Source: Phallus indusiatus (taxonomy: Eukaryota; Basidiomycota; Agaricomycetes; Phallales; Phallaceae). From it: DNA of 64,000 bases. The stretch is from assembly GCA_027605045.1 (NCBI GenBank), contig JAQFWX010000090.1:62001-126000 (forward strand). The letters are read 5' to 3'. Below the pieces are notes generated by a model. It did no database searches and was not told the origin of the DNA. It saw only the letters and a program-made list of their open reading frames with translations. The position numbers and the translations under genes are program-made. Shown here one piece after another: positions 35,607-47,162 of this stretch; position 1 is the stretch's first letter; each line of letters opens with the position of its first letter.

Positions 35607-36302
35607 CTAGCTCGTCGGATCATACCATTCCCACAATTTTAATACACACCAATCAACATAATTCGTCCACCCGGGGTATTGCGCAAACGCGCGAACAAGA
35701 ATTCGATCTCCTTCAGATATATGGCTCCAGATTTCGTGGTCAGGACCGAATTCAGCTCCTTCGTATACACAGAATTGGGAGCTGGCTTGACGATTACGGT
35801 GGGATATGCACGAAAGAAGACGATACTCGGGTGCATTGCTAGTGTCTTCCCTCCTTATCTTCTTAACCCGAAGGCCACCGTCCTCCTCAACGCGTTCAAC
35901 CAAGGAGATCTCAAACCAAGTCCAAGTTCCACGACTCGGATAGTTGCACCAGCCTTGGTCATGTGAGTTCGTGGTGAGACGCATTTTGGCCAGGCGAGAC
36001 ACCATTCTTTGAGACACAGGATCAGATAACAAACAAGCTTGCGAGTTTGGACTCGAGCCCATCGAACGAACGACTAAATTCTCCGTCGATACCCGCGTGT
36101 ACATGGATAAAAGTACACAATCGGCCAATCTCATGATGAGAATGATGAGTTCTGTTGGCAAACCGGGTCTCGTACTCGTTCCGTTTTGCAAACTCGCAGC
36201 GAGGATTGAGTAAAACTGCTGCAGCGTTGAAGACGGCAGCGTTGAAGATGGCAGCGTTGAAGATGGCAGCGTTGAACACGGCGGCATTGAACACGGCAGC
36301 AT
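35607..36302 (-). CDS. F-box-like hypothetical protein with repeat-rich N-terminus
   Basis: Single exon, 231 residues. Residues about 1-30 are a run of five-residue units of the type LPSST, encoded by a 15-bp minisatellite. Residues about 47-65 (LPTELIILIMRLAD) resemble the start of an F-box. The rest (DQGWCNYP, GTWTWFEISLVE, GDRILVRAFAQYPGW, and a C-terminal LKLWEWYD) has the look of a domain found in many uncharacterised Agaricomycete proteins, sometimes together with F-box-like starts. That family statement is from memory and not searched. If the F-box is real, the protein would link a substrate to an SCF ubiquitin ligase. The true start may be a later Met-less position if the repeat is upstream sequence; the only in-frame ATGs lie at the very start (residues 1 and 6). 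Confidence 0.7.
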   Translation of the reverse strand: MLPCSMPPCSTLPSSTLPSSTLPSSTLQQFYSILAASLQNGTSTRPGLPTELIILIMRLADCVLLSMYTRVSTENLVVRSMGSSPNSQACLLSDPVSQRMVSRLAKMRLTTNSHDQGWCNYPSRGTWTWFEISLVERVEEDGGLRVKKIRREDTSNAPEYRLLSCISHRNRQASSQFCVYEGAEFGPDHEIWSHISEGDRILVRAFAQYPGWTNYVDWCVLKLWEWYDPTS

Positions 36303-36310
36303 TGAAGACG
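36221..36310 (-). repeat. 15-bp minisatellite in the F-box-like gene start
   Basis: Six 15-bp units of GCAGCGTTGAAGACG type (plus strand) with one or two changes each. Because 15 is a multiple of three, copy changes keep the reading frame of the minus-strand gene and only alter the number of N-terminal pentapeptides. Confidence 0.9.
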
Positions 36311-36805
36311 ACTCGGCTATATCATTCGTCTTATCGGTGCATCAGTGTCGGATGGCAAAAGAAATAATTATGTATTCCCGTACCCTCTTCTTCTGTATAT
36401 CCTTGTACGAGTAGCGATGGATTGTCTTGCCCTTGCTATTGGCTTTGGCTTTGATTTTGGCCAGCATGGCATGTTTCCAACCGCCCGCTTTAGAGGATAT
36501 TCCTTGACCCATTCCTTACAGCCAAACTAGCAAGTGGTATAGGGTACAGGGTAGAGTTACAACTGAGATGGCTCGCAGCATTCGTTCCTGGCAACGCAAT
36601 AAATAAGATTTGGGTTCAAGTTGTCGTTCATCCAATCTCGGGAGTCGGTACGCTGGTACCTCATAAATGAGATTAAATGTATGACCTGTGTAAGATCAAT
36701 GACAAAACTGCACCGAATATTCCCTTAAAAAAGCATCACAGGAAAGGAAATACGACCTCATAAATAAAGGGATTTGTTGGTATCGGGAGTACAATGGAGG
36801 CTTAG
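36311..36805. other. Intergenic, upstream of the F-box-like gene
   Basis: No gene is recognised. This stretch should hold the promoter of the minus-strand gene; no clear TATA box was identified. Confidence 0.4.
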
Positions 36806-36824
36806 GCGCCGCCGAAGGCGGCGC
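36806..36824. other. GC-rich perfect hairpin
   Basis: GCGCCGCC, a GAA loop and GGCGGCGC form a perfect 8-bp stem in otherwise AT-rich DNA. It borders the possible LTR described next and could be a transposable-element end. Confidence 0.7.
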
Positions 36825-36825
36825 A

Positions 36826-36995
36826 TGTAGCACAATGCTAAGAGAATAATTAGCAAAATATTAGTATAGCTTTAGTAAAGACCAAGTAAAATATTATAAA
36901 TTCCGGTAGCTAGTTTTCTTCTAATTTCATATTATATTTAGTATAAAAACTGTATATTTTCGAACTATCTAATAACAAGTTCTATCTATTTTACA
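36826..36995 (+). mobile_element. Possible short LTR (solo or remnant)
   Basis: About 170 bp of AT-rich DNA starts with TGTAGCAC and ends with TTTTACA (TG..CA ends). It is followed at about 37018-37030 by GGGTATCGGAACAGC, which resembles a primer-binding region of the TGGTATCAGAGC type seen in fungal copia elements. No second LTR, target-site duplication or pol ORF is seen. This is a weak call based on ends and spacing only. Confidence 0.25.
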
Positions 36996-37146
36996 CTGCG
37001 CGTTGCGACAGGATTTAGGGTATCGGAACAGCACTGGGAAAAAAGGTTTTAGGGTAATACTATTAGTCTCCGAGCCGCGCAAAAAAGCATTAGGTAAGCA
37101 AATAAACCTAGTATTTCACCTCTTGAATCTTGAATCTTGATGAAAG

Positions 37147-37257
37147 ATGTTCGCCTGCTCACTAGTACTCCTCCATCCTCATGGACAATCATCCAAGTTT
37201 TAGATCGTGATTAAGTACGGAGGCGAAACCAAAACGAGCACAAAAATGGGAACTAGA
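37147..37257 (+). pseudogene. Relic of a fifth NLR copy (one C2-like exon)
   Basis: After an acceptor-like GATGAAAG, the sequence ATGTTCGCCTGCTCAC aligns with NLR exon 4 starts (NLR3 ATGTTTGCCTGCTTAA). It reads DVRLLTS, then SSW as in NLR2, and after a frame change IVIKYGGETKTSTKMG, matching FEIMIKCG of NLR3 and FRIIIQYG of NLR4. It has at least one frameshift, no flanking NLR exons, and is cut at about 37257 by unrelated GC-rich sequence. It is non-functional. Confidence 0.6.
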
Positions 37258-38204
37258 AAAGGTGGTCCAGCCTCGTCAGTCGCTTGGTCGCTGCTTGGGG
37301 CTTGGGAGAGACCCTGTGAGAGGGGTCGGAGCCAACACGGACTCGGTGCGTGGAGGGAGGTGACCGCTCGGGTGGGCGGGCTCCTCCTCTCCGCGACTGG
37401 GACTCTCCGTCTGCTCCACGCATCTGCGGGGGGAAAATTCTGCTCAATTTGTGGCAACTGCTGTATTTACATGTGATCTGACTATCTTAATACATCCTGA
37501 AATAAGATGTGCTTTTGAGCGAGGGGGGGCCAATCTACACGAAATGAAGAGGGAAGGGAAGAAGGAAGGAAGGAAAGAAAGAAAGAAAGAAAGAAAGAAA
37601 GAGAAGCAGCCAAAGACGCAGCGGGGGACGCATGGGCAACACCTGATGAGTGGCAGGGTGGGACGGTGGGAAAGAAATAGCAAAGATCGAACGGGACGCT
37701 GGAGACGTCTGTGCCCTGCTGTCGTGGTCAGAGGAGAGAGGACGACACGGTGTGACAGCGACAGCGCTCACCTGCTCAGCTGGACGCTCGAGCCGGCCGG
37801 CACCTAGCTCATAGCAGTGTACAGCCCAACTTCCACCGGTACCGGTACCCTGATAGTTTAGGTAGGACAACAGGAAGAGTCCAGTCCGTTCAGTCTTGCG
37901 TATAGATAGGTTGAAACCGTAATATTTTACTTTTCGTTATCCGACGTCGAGCCGAGGTAGCATTTGATGCAAGTATTTAGCGGTTTCTTTGTGGCGGTCG
38001 ACATTTGTCGTTGACGGGCACTTAACCCAATGTTCAATAATCACTGACATGTTGTTCGATCCAAATATCATCATTACGGGTGGTAATGCCCCATTTCCTG
38101 AACGCAATTTTCATAATAATAAAATATGTATATTCTCAGCAGTAATAGTTTGCAGTGCAAATAATGTCCGTCCAAATACGAATTATATAAGTTGAAGATC
38201 TCGT
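37258..38204. other. GC-rich, low-complexity intergenic stretch
   Basis: A GC-rich block lies at about 37258-37430, followed by a GAAA/GAAG microsatellite and more G/A-rich DNA. ORFs here are compositional and overlap on both strands. A short piece near 37360-37395 (GCTCGGGTGGGCGGGC) recurs near 43689-43710 upstream of NLR4. Confidence 0.5.
37546..37605. repeat. GAAA-type microsatellite
   Basis: Purine run on the plus strand grading from GAAG repeats to about seven GAAA units. Confidence 0.9.
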
Positions 38205-41200
38205 TTAATCCCTATCCGGTTTCGTTTTACATTCTGTCCAACTCGCACCGTGCACGAAGCTCTCAAAGTTCAGCTTTGTAACACTTTTACACGGTACGTG
38301 CATCATGCATGGATACCAAAACCCAGCCCTTCTCTTTTCTGGAACCCAGAACAAAAGCTCGCCTCGTAAACCTAAAACCCACCCGTTATTCATCTTGGCG
38401 AAAGCGGTAAGTGAGGCCTTTCTCCAGGCCGTTAACGCGTAATCCAACATGTCCGTCTTGTCAAATGTTGGTGTACTGAGTTTTTTTCTTTAGCAAACTT
38501 GACTAAACATGAGTGATACGGAAACTCACCAGGGTTTATCACCAGAAGGGTCATATAACGCGGACATCATCTCATACAAATTCAGGTCCCAAAGAGAACA
38601 TCGCGAAGAGCGTTCGATTGAATCTGCGAGACGTCCATTGCTGAGAGCCAGGGTATTCATGTCCTTTGGTTTGAACGGATACTGTATCGGCTTGATAATC
38701 GTCTTTCCAGATTGTATATTCCATAGATCTAAAATACCAATGTTCTCTGAGGTATTCGCACTAGACACCGTTATGGCAAGGGTTGAATCATTGGAGAACC
38801 ACAATTTCTTGACCGACTGGTTCTGAGATGGTCCCTCTAGCAACGCTTCAGTGTCCGTGTCGAGCAGTTTCATTTCCCCATTATCCATCCAGCTTAGATA
38901 CTTCCCATTTGGGGATAGTCTCCAGTCAGGATTATCGCATGAGAATGAAATTGAATTAACCCTTGTGCCCGTTGACACATCCAGTATGTCGACGCTATTC
39001 TGTGACATGCATATAACATGCGTCTCGTTTGCAGCAAAAGCAACTGGGCGAAATGAAGATGTTCCGGACGTAAACGGTCCTCCCACAATGCTACCTGATT
39101 CGCAGTTTCGGACTTCCATGTAATTGCCATAAACGACGGCGAAGCAGGTACCCGTTGTGGCGATAAGAAGAGTCCTCACCCATTGTGAAACGGCGATAGG
39201 ACCCCCAGTCGATTTGCGGGTGTAACTGTCCCATATCTTAATCGTTCCTTTCACGTCGGCAGAAATTAGATATTTATCGGAGCATCCGAGCGCGGTGATT
39301 GATTGTCCTGATTCGTCTACAACAACTTCACCTTCGTTTCCATTCCAAAAACAGAGTCCGCGGCTACTGACATATGCCACACCTACGTTTTCTTCGTCAG
39401 GGAACACTCTCACTGGTCCAGGTAATCCTAGCTCGACTTCATGAACAACCGTATTCGTTGTTGTAGTGTCCGATATTTGAAGACAGCCACGACCAAGGGA
39501 CGTCACATACTGAAGTATGAGATATGTACCACGTAGCCAAATTGCGCTTATGCTCCCGTTTTCTACCCCACGTGAATCATTCACCTTCACGGATTTGTTC
39601 CATTGTCGAACGTTGATCGTACCATCAGATGTGCCCAATGCGACGGATTCGGAATCGTGTGAGAAGGCTAGACAGTGTATGATATTGTCCACATAGGATC
39701 GGCCAATTAATTCGCCTGTAGATACGCTCCAGATTGAAAATACATTGTGGAAAGAAGAAAGGATGTATTGATTATTGGGGGAGAATTGGAAACTTGTAAC
39801 ATATGCGTCATGTTGAATTTCGGCGACGTAAGTATTCGCCCGTACATCCCTGATTTCTATTGAGGTATTGGTTTTTTTGAACGCAATGTAGTCATTCGTG
39901 AGTGCCAGAGATCCTACAGCATCGCGGGATATAACGTTCTGCACCTGTTTTTGAGTATTCCAGATGTACACTTCAGTCTGAGAGTTCCAATAGAAGGCAA
40001 GCCAATCCCCATTAGGAGAAAATACAGCCTCGCAAATGAGACAACCGTCGCCGTTGAATTGATCGACAATCCGACGATTCTCCCGATCAAACAGGAGTCT
40101 TCCCTTCTCCGTGCTCCAGGTTATAAAACACCCGTCCGCAGAGATGGTGCAAAGATCGCACTCGGCCCCAACTATATCCCCGTATTTTTCTATACTCGTT
40201 TCGTTTGTCTTCGTGTCCCACACAAGAATATCACCGTCGCAAAAACAGCAGTAGGCCAATTCTCCGTTGCAAGAATAGACGATGTCACTTACAGCCCACT
40301 TATGATCAGGATCTTTTCCGATCGTAGGACGAACCTCCCTCACCATTCGCTCTCCTGTTAGATAGTTCCAAACCCAAAATTCACCTTCAGTAGAGCCAGT
40401 CGCTATATACCGACCTTCCGGAGAAAAGGTAAGCGACTTCGGACCTCCAATCTCGTGTTTCTGGGTGATACCAATTTTGCGCGAAGAGCTGACAGGTTGA
40501 CCAATGTCAAACCCGAAGAGTCCAGGATACCGGCCGAGGTAATTTTTGGATACAAACGAATTGAGAGGAGTGAAGGGAAGAGCGGAGAGATATAGGTGCG
40601 GCGTGCTCTCTATCATCGCATCTCTAAATTCATATCCGAATTTCCATGCGTCCATCGCATCTGCAGCTAAATCGCCGTCTGCATCCTAATATACGATTCA
40701 ATCATGAGATACACCGCATGCGAAGGATCACTTACATTACACCAATTCACTATTTCCCGCATCGCCACGCAACCTTGATCAACTGCCGTTAGCAGACTGA
40801 GCACTTCGAAAAAATACAACAAATTGTCGTTCATCAATCCCCGAATTTCACGAATGAGTTCGTCGCTGTGGGGAGACGATCGGAGATGGAAGGCCCAAAA
40901 GCGACACGAATACGATAAATGCGATGGAATGGCTTTCTCGACGCGTGAGCTGAAATCGGGCACCTCCCAGTTACGGAGGTGTGATGTCTCGAGGCGGCAG
41001 ATGTTGAAGCAAAGGGTTCGATTCATTAACTTGAGACAAGCGAGTGTCATGAGACTTTGGTCTGATGTGTCAATGTAGTACTCGTTCGTTTTTTTGCAGG
41101 TGAAAAAATCGAATAACGATGTATGAAGAGGCCGTACAGGAGTAGACGAGTCATGCACACCAGCAAAAAGAGAACTGAAGGGACTGAGTATTGATTTGAT

Positions 41201-43583
41201 ATCTTCGACATTGTCGAAAATATTTTGAAGCGCACTGATCGAGAGGGATTCTCGCGCGGTTATAATCGCGCTTACGATCATCTTGAAGTCTTCAACGAAA
41301 TCAGCGTCCTGGGATTCTGATTGGCTTGAAATGATTTGGCGATATAATCCATATAACGACGAAGACGAGGCCGAGATGCAAGTTTTCCACTTCTTCTCTA
41401 CGAGCTTTGAACGTGTGACAGTGGGATCAATAAATTTGCAGACCGTTTGCGCCCACTGAAAAAGACCTTCGGCGCGCTGGGCTAATATCCTACACCAGGC
41501 TTCTTCTATCTTGTCCAGGATGGATGATATTGGGGCGAGACAACTTGAGACATAGGCCTGGATATCCAAACACGTTTCTTTAGCATCAATATCCTCCATA
41601 CGTTTACAAAGAACTTTGGAGTTTTGGCATTGAAGCTCAATGTCCTCTTCTGGGCGAGTGGTAACAATGATCCGATAATTTTTCGGCAACTCAGTACATC
41701 TGTCGAGGAGTAGATCGAGAATTTCTTTACGTTCACTTCGGTCTCCGCTTTCGTCCAACGAGTCCACAACGATGACTACGGATCCAATGGTGGCGACATT
41801 TTTGGAAGGTTTGACAATGAGTTCGTTGAACTGCGTTTCGGCGTCCTTTTTCTTGCGAATCGCCGATGTTTCAATAACACTAACCAATTCCTGCCGCCAC
41901 AGGGCATCGCTGTCGGCCAAGTCGCGGGATATGGTGCTAAAAAGACAATTACGCCTGTCCTTGTAACTTCTATTAAAGCAAAACATGGACCCGAGTCGAT
42001 TCTGTTTCTGGAAAATTCCGGCGATGGTATGTGCCACTGCGGACTTCCCCGAACCCGCTTGTCCACTCAAGACAAGAATTTGTGGCGAGGCATCGTTATT
42101 GATCCATTCTAATATTTCATTGATCAGCGTTTGACGCGTCCCTGGTAGACACTGTTTTCCAGGAGTGAACCCGGCGTCTGGATCATAAGGCATTTCTCCG
42201 AGCAGAGTTAAATCATCTTTTGGCAATGAGAAACATGCTTAATTGATATTGAGGAGGAATGGTCCTACTTAGTTCGTTGATTTTGTCAGACACACGAAGT
42301 GTTACGACACTAGTTTCAAGAATGACGGATTCCGTCATAACTTTTTTGAGGTGATCGAATTTGTCGTTGAAAGCTCGGATCTTGGCATCCACGCTAACTC
42401 CTTTTATAATGTTTTTGACTAGGATTAAAAATTAGACTTCTCCGAGTCGTGATTAAAAAGAAAACATCGACAACCTGTACCCTCCATACTGTATGTACGT
42501 ATAAAATACGCGCATTCAATGGTTTGTTGGACCAACACAGAAAGCGTCTTAGACTGGGTTACAGTAAGCTCGCGTATCCGTTTCGCGTCCGTGACGTAGT
42601 CGTAAGTTTCTTTTAGTGTTCTACATAACCGTCTAGCTTTGATGTCGCGGTGGACTTGCGTTATAATAACCTGAAAATCATAATCGTATCTGGTTATTGA
42701 ATTCACAGAAAAGATTAATTTATACTTTTGGAATGACAGACAAGATATTCCACGCTATTTTCGCATATGGGCTTATCTGAAAGGACTTTGAGACAGGCAA
42801 CGAGAGTACGATTTTTACGGAGTTACCTCGGAAAAATCGTCCATTACTTTCATAAAGACCTGAAACCGGCTGAGAAAGGATGTCCACATCTCCTCATGGG
42901 CCTCGTAGAGTTCCGCTGCAGAGCTGACTAACTCGATGGCCTCCGTGGGTGCCTCTAGTCTTGGGATGTTTTGAGAAGCTCCTAATGCCTCGCCCACCAC
43001 TTCCGAAACAGCGTTGGATAATACTTCAATCTTGCAGGTTAGATGACAATCTCCAGCAATTTTCAAGGTGTACAATCCTGTAATTGTATCAAACTATGCA
43101 ACGACAATGCGTATAACCCCTGACTAACCCATATTGGTTTTGTTATCCAGATCCAGACGTACCGTGGAAGAACCGATTAGTTTGTTACAAAAAACGCTAT
43201 GAATCCAGAAGGCAGTCAAAGTCAAAGCGTTGTTGTGTGTTACAACACCGGCACTAAGTTATAAAGTGAGATGTCAAAAGAAAATTGCGATCTCAGCTCA
43301 CAAAACGAAAGGCTCCTCCCAGGCTACACTGTTTTTATCAAGATCACTTTTCTTGGCTCCACTTTTTGCGGTCATTCTACCATATTGTATTATGATGCGG
43401 AATTTAGGTTTTTTTCTTTGCGAGAGCGGAATATTAACCAAGCACAGATCTTCTGAGAAATGAGATAAATCAGCCCAGGCGACATTAAACCCAATTACCA
43501 GATATTTTTATATCTTGACTAAACGAAGAAGAAACAGTCAGATTTATCATGTATAACCGGAAAGTAACTTACGAGGTAGACAT
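38205..43583 (-). CDS. NLR4: C2-like / NACHT / WD-repeat STAND protein
   Basis: Eleven exons on the minus strand: 43583..43573, 43518..43499, 43449..43302, 43253..43129, 43077..42827, 42776..42726, 42670..42475, 42418..42269, 42216..40736, 40685..38530 and 38475..38205. The sum is 4860 nt, 1619 residues, in frame, with introns at the same places as NLR1 and NLR3. Start MSTSQDIKIS corresponds to VSTDGIKIS in NLR1, so the protein begins directly before the C2-like domain (DLCLVNIPL, then WEEPFVFS). The helical region and NACHT follow (Walker A GQAGSGKSA, Walker B VVIVVDSLDESG, VTTRPEEDIE). About 13 WD-type blades come next (VWNYLTGE, ILVWDTKT, IEIRDVRA, IKIWDSYT, LDLWNIQS), then the C-terminal exon (GWVLGLRGELLFWVPE). 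It is the most diverged of the four and in opposite orientation. It appears intact. The tiny first exons (11 and 20 nt) are the weakest part of the model. Confidence 0.87.
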
Positions 43584-46500
43584 AATTGAATGGAGCGTCA
43601 AAGGTGAAAGACGTTGACAGAGAGCTGTGGCCAAAAATTAACAGTTGTCGTGGTTCCTGCAGGCCTGACATCAGAAGGGAGGCGGTGCTTCTCGGGTGGG
43701 CGGGCCCCTCTACGCTGTGTGCGATGCAAGAAAGAACGGTCATAATCAATGGGGGAGGTCACATGGTTGTACTACGCCTCCCGGCTGCCCCTTTCGTTTT
43801 TTTTTGACTGAACATGAACACAAAGGTTATTTTGAAGAAAATATGCGTTCGCCGTTTGATAAAGTAAAAAAAAAAACGGAGAATAGGAGGCGGATTTGAA
43901 TTTTCGGCACATGACGGTTGTGGCCCAACTGCCCGCCGCCGCGGGGCCCGAGGAAGACTTTGCAAGGATTGACAAGGACCTTTAAACTCTAAACAGAAAT
44001 CAATTTGTGAAGCACAAAAAGTTTATCTTTCATCAGCTTCCGTTATAGCCTGTTGTAAATTTTCTCTTTCTAGACTCACCTCTAATCTACATACTTATTA
44101 TTCATGCATTCAAGTTGAACAAACTTTAGGCGCTGTGAGCCTGTGAACCCCAAAGCCGGGCACTCTGATGTTAAAGTAACCCTGCAGCAGGTTAATGAAT
44201 ACATAAACTGTCCACGAGCTTAAGACGACGCCGGAAAAAAGTGCGCCCAAAGTTGCATGGCTAGGAGCAGCCACTGAGAGTTTTTCACCATATGCCTAAA
44301 GGATTGTCCATCTTTATCCCGATGGAGCTGCTATCGAATTTAAAAACCGACCAACAGGAGGACCAAAAAGTGCGTTACGGTTATAAGAAATATAATGCTT
44401 AGGCTTGTCCGACGAATACCATACACACCTCTCTGTACATGGCAGACGGTCGCGGGGAACCTAGGTGATTGAAATAAAAATCCCACTCCACACGTATCCC
44501 TATATGTACAAATTAAGCCAAGCTTCAAGTACTACTCCGACGATCAGTTAATTCAGGGATTCCTCAAAAACATATAAATTGATAGCACAGAATCGAAACT
44601 TACTCAGGCTTTGACTCTTTAATCATCCTCACTTTCGATCTATAAAACCAGCATGTTGTTTAACACTCGTGCTGTAATCGTCCTTTAAATCTTTGTTGAT
44701 GACACTCGCCGTGCCCCGGAAAAAATGCCCTCCATTTGCCACAGGCCTTCGTTTCGACAAGGAAGTCGACTGTAGGTCTGATCCACGTTGCTGTACTACC
44801 CCCTTTGTCAGAACATAAGTACGTGTTTGCTTCCTTTTGTTGCCAGTACTGCAAGCTCAATCCTAATATGAATGATAATTAGGCGGAATAAGTGCTGACT
44901 CTGTATAGAACCCGATGGCTAAGTATTCGCATAGTGCAAGTGTCTGTCTGTAAAGGCGTCAAGACTCCAATGTTATGATCTTTTCTGTGTATTGGACTTT
45001 TCGACGTTTTCTGGGAGTTATGTAATATTACGTACCTGTGTCTTCAAACTTGTTTAACATCTGTTCTAGATATAAATTTCAAAACTCAACCCCCACTAAG
45101 CATTGATTCTTGAACTTTATTGAACAATTCACTGGCGCCTTCAACCTCAGCTGCTGGCAAGACGCAAGAAATGGGGATATTATGTAATGGCGCCAAGACT
45201 AGCTGTTGAACTTGACTCCGAACTTTTACACTGCTTGTTATTCGAAAGGTCGTTGCAAAATCTCTTTTTGGTGTGTTTGTTATTGATCTTCAAAAATTGT
45301 TTTGGCTCATAGCTGATACTCGCAGCCGCACCAGATTACTGGGTAGTGTTGACTTGGAGTCATGAGACAATGAGCTCGGATGTTTATAGGTTCCACCTCA
45401 AGTCATGACATTGTTACAAAAGAAAAAAGTTCAGAACAGCCTCGCACACCGTTAGCAGGTTATCGCGAAAAGATATGCAAGTTTGATGCCGTACAATCTA
45501 CAATTTGAATTCAACGTTCAGCTTGACACTAATGCGCTTCTTGCGGCCCCATTAAATTACCCGATGGCCATGGTACCCATTCTGAAGTGGAAGACATCTT
45601 GTTAAGATGGGATATTTGTCGCTCGTCAATTTTCAAAAGCACTGAACTAATGGCGCTGCTCAAATGAAATCAAATTACTGTGGAAAGTCGTTCTGCTGTT
45701 TTTTTTCGCGGCTGTTGCTCAAGAATGCTCAAGGAAGTCCTTTTTTCCTAAGGTATTTTTTAACTTTTCTCGAGCACCCGTCTGTATTTTACACATCGTT
45801 TGATTCTAAGGAAAGCTCTCACGCCACGGCTGAATACACTCAAACCTATCACAATCGTTTTGTTCGTTCACATTAACCCACTACGGAAGTGCGCGTCCAC
45901 CGTCTCAAGTATATTATCTGCGGATTCATATTTGATATATTAAGGCAGTTTAGGCAAGCGCTTCTCAAAATGAAGCCGTTATTCCTTGGAGCATTCACCG
46001 CTTTACAGCATCCAAGGTTTTTTTCCACTCGGGTGTTGAAGGGTTCACGTTTCTTTTCAAATGCCTAAACAGCATATGGCATCTATTTCCCGTGAGCTGC
46101 TGGAGATTATGGCTTTGAGGGCTCAGGTCGTGAATTGAATGAATGAAAGCATGTCGCAAATATCGGGAGTCCCCCCTGTCAGTCTGTGTCTTATTCTTGC
46201 GATTGGGCTTGTACCTCATAGCTTCACCATACATGAAACATTTCCTTGGCCTGTTATATCTCGCCACGCTCACGTTGTTCTAGTGAAATTAGCGGGAGTC
46301 CACTGCGATCCGACGGTACTGAAGGATCCAACGTCGCTTGCCAGCAATTGTCTTCGTCCCTCTAGCCGCCATTTTATTTTGGGAGCTTCTGGTGAAGAAT
46401 CTCTCTCGTAACCAGTATTTTCTGATGGCCCTTCATTAATGCCATTGTCGGAGGATAGTAAGTGCCACGCTCGACACTGCTGTCAATCCCCTGACAACAT

Positions 46501-46868
46501 TCTGTATCGAGTTAATGGTGCCAATGCACCCCCTTCTACTCATGTATGCGCTATGATTTGAAGATGCGTGACTTAGTGTGCACTTTTTTAGTCTTTTGTT
46601 TGACCAAACCTGTCAGTGAGATCAGCAAATCTCTACTCCACAAGCACCTTAAACATATATAAGGAACTTTTGTCATCTATGTTCAAGATCACAACGAGCT
46701 AGGGTAAATTTAGAAACCAATGCGAAAGCTGTCCCGAATACTGGTTCTGAGGATCTGCTCCATATATTAAAAAGGTTCTTTTTCTCGTTATGTAATTCAA
46801 TTGGCGAGCTCAATCTGTTTTCTTTACAGGCGACTTGCGCGATCAATGCGATGTTCAACGGAAATCCA

Positions 46869-47162
46869 GCCGAATTCTTTTAACAGGACCCAACATTCGG
46901 CACACCCATATGTATTCACAGTTTTTGGAGGCTAAAACAGGGATCACACTCGATTGTGAATGACCCGATATCAGTCGCCGAAGTTCGTCATTTTGTAAAG
47001 CGACTGAGGAACACGTGAACTCAACACAGATGCACAAAAGGTAAGAGCGCATCGGAAAAAAACGAAACTTGTTCTACAGGTATCAAGTAACGAGTCTTCT
47101 AGTGTTTCACCTAACTCTAACTTAATACAATTTTTGAAAATCTTTCGGTGGGAAATTTGCAT
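46869..47162 (-). CDS. Doubtful two-exon small ORF
   Basis: From ATG at 47162..47160 the minus strand reads MQISHRKIFKNCIKLELGE. An intron from GTAGAA (about 47083) to CCTCAG (about 47009) would join in phase to an open stretch with ALQNDELRRLISGHS and CEYIWVCRMLGPVKRI, ending at a stop near 46855. The join is in frame and avoids stops, but no family is recognised and flanking exons are unclear. Chance is a serious alternative. Confidence 0.2.

Noticed and set aside
37207..37476. 89-codon ORF in the GC-rich block
   Set aside because: Its first part is the NLR relic frame and the rest is GC-rich composition with open frames on both strands.
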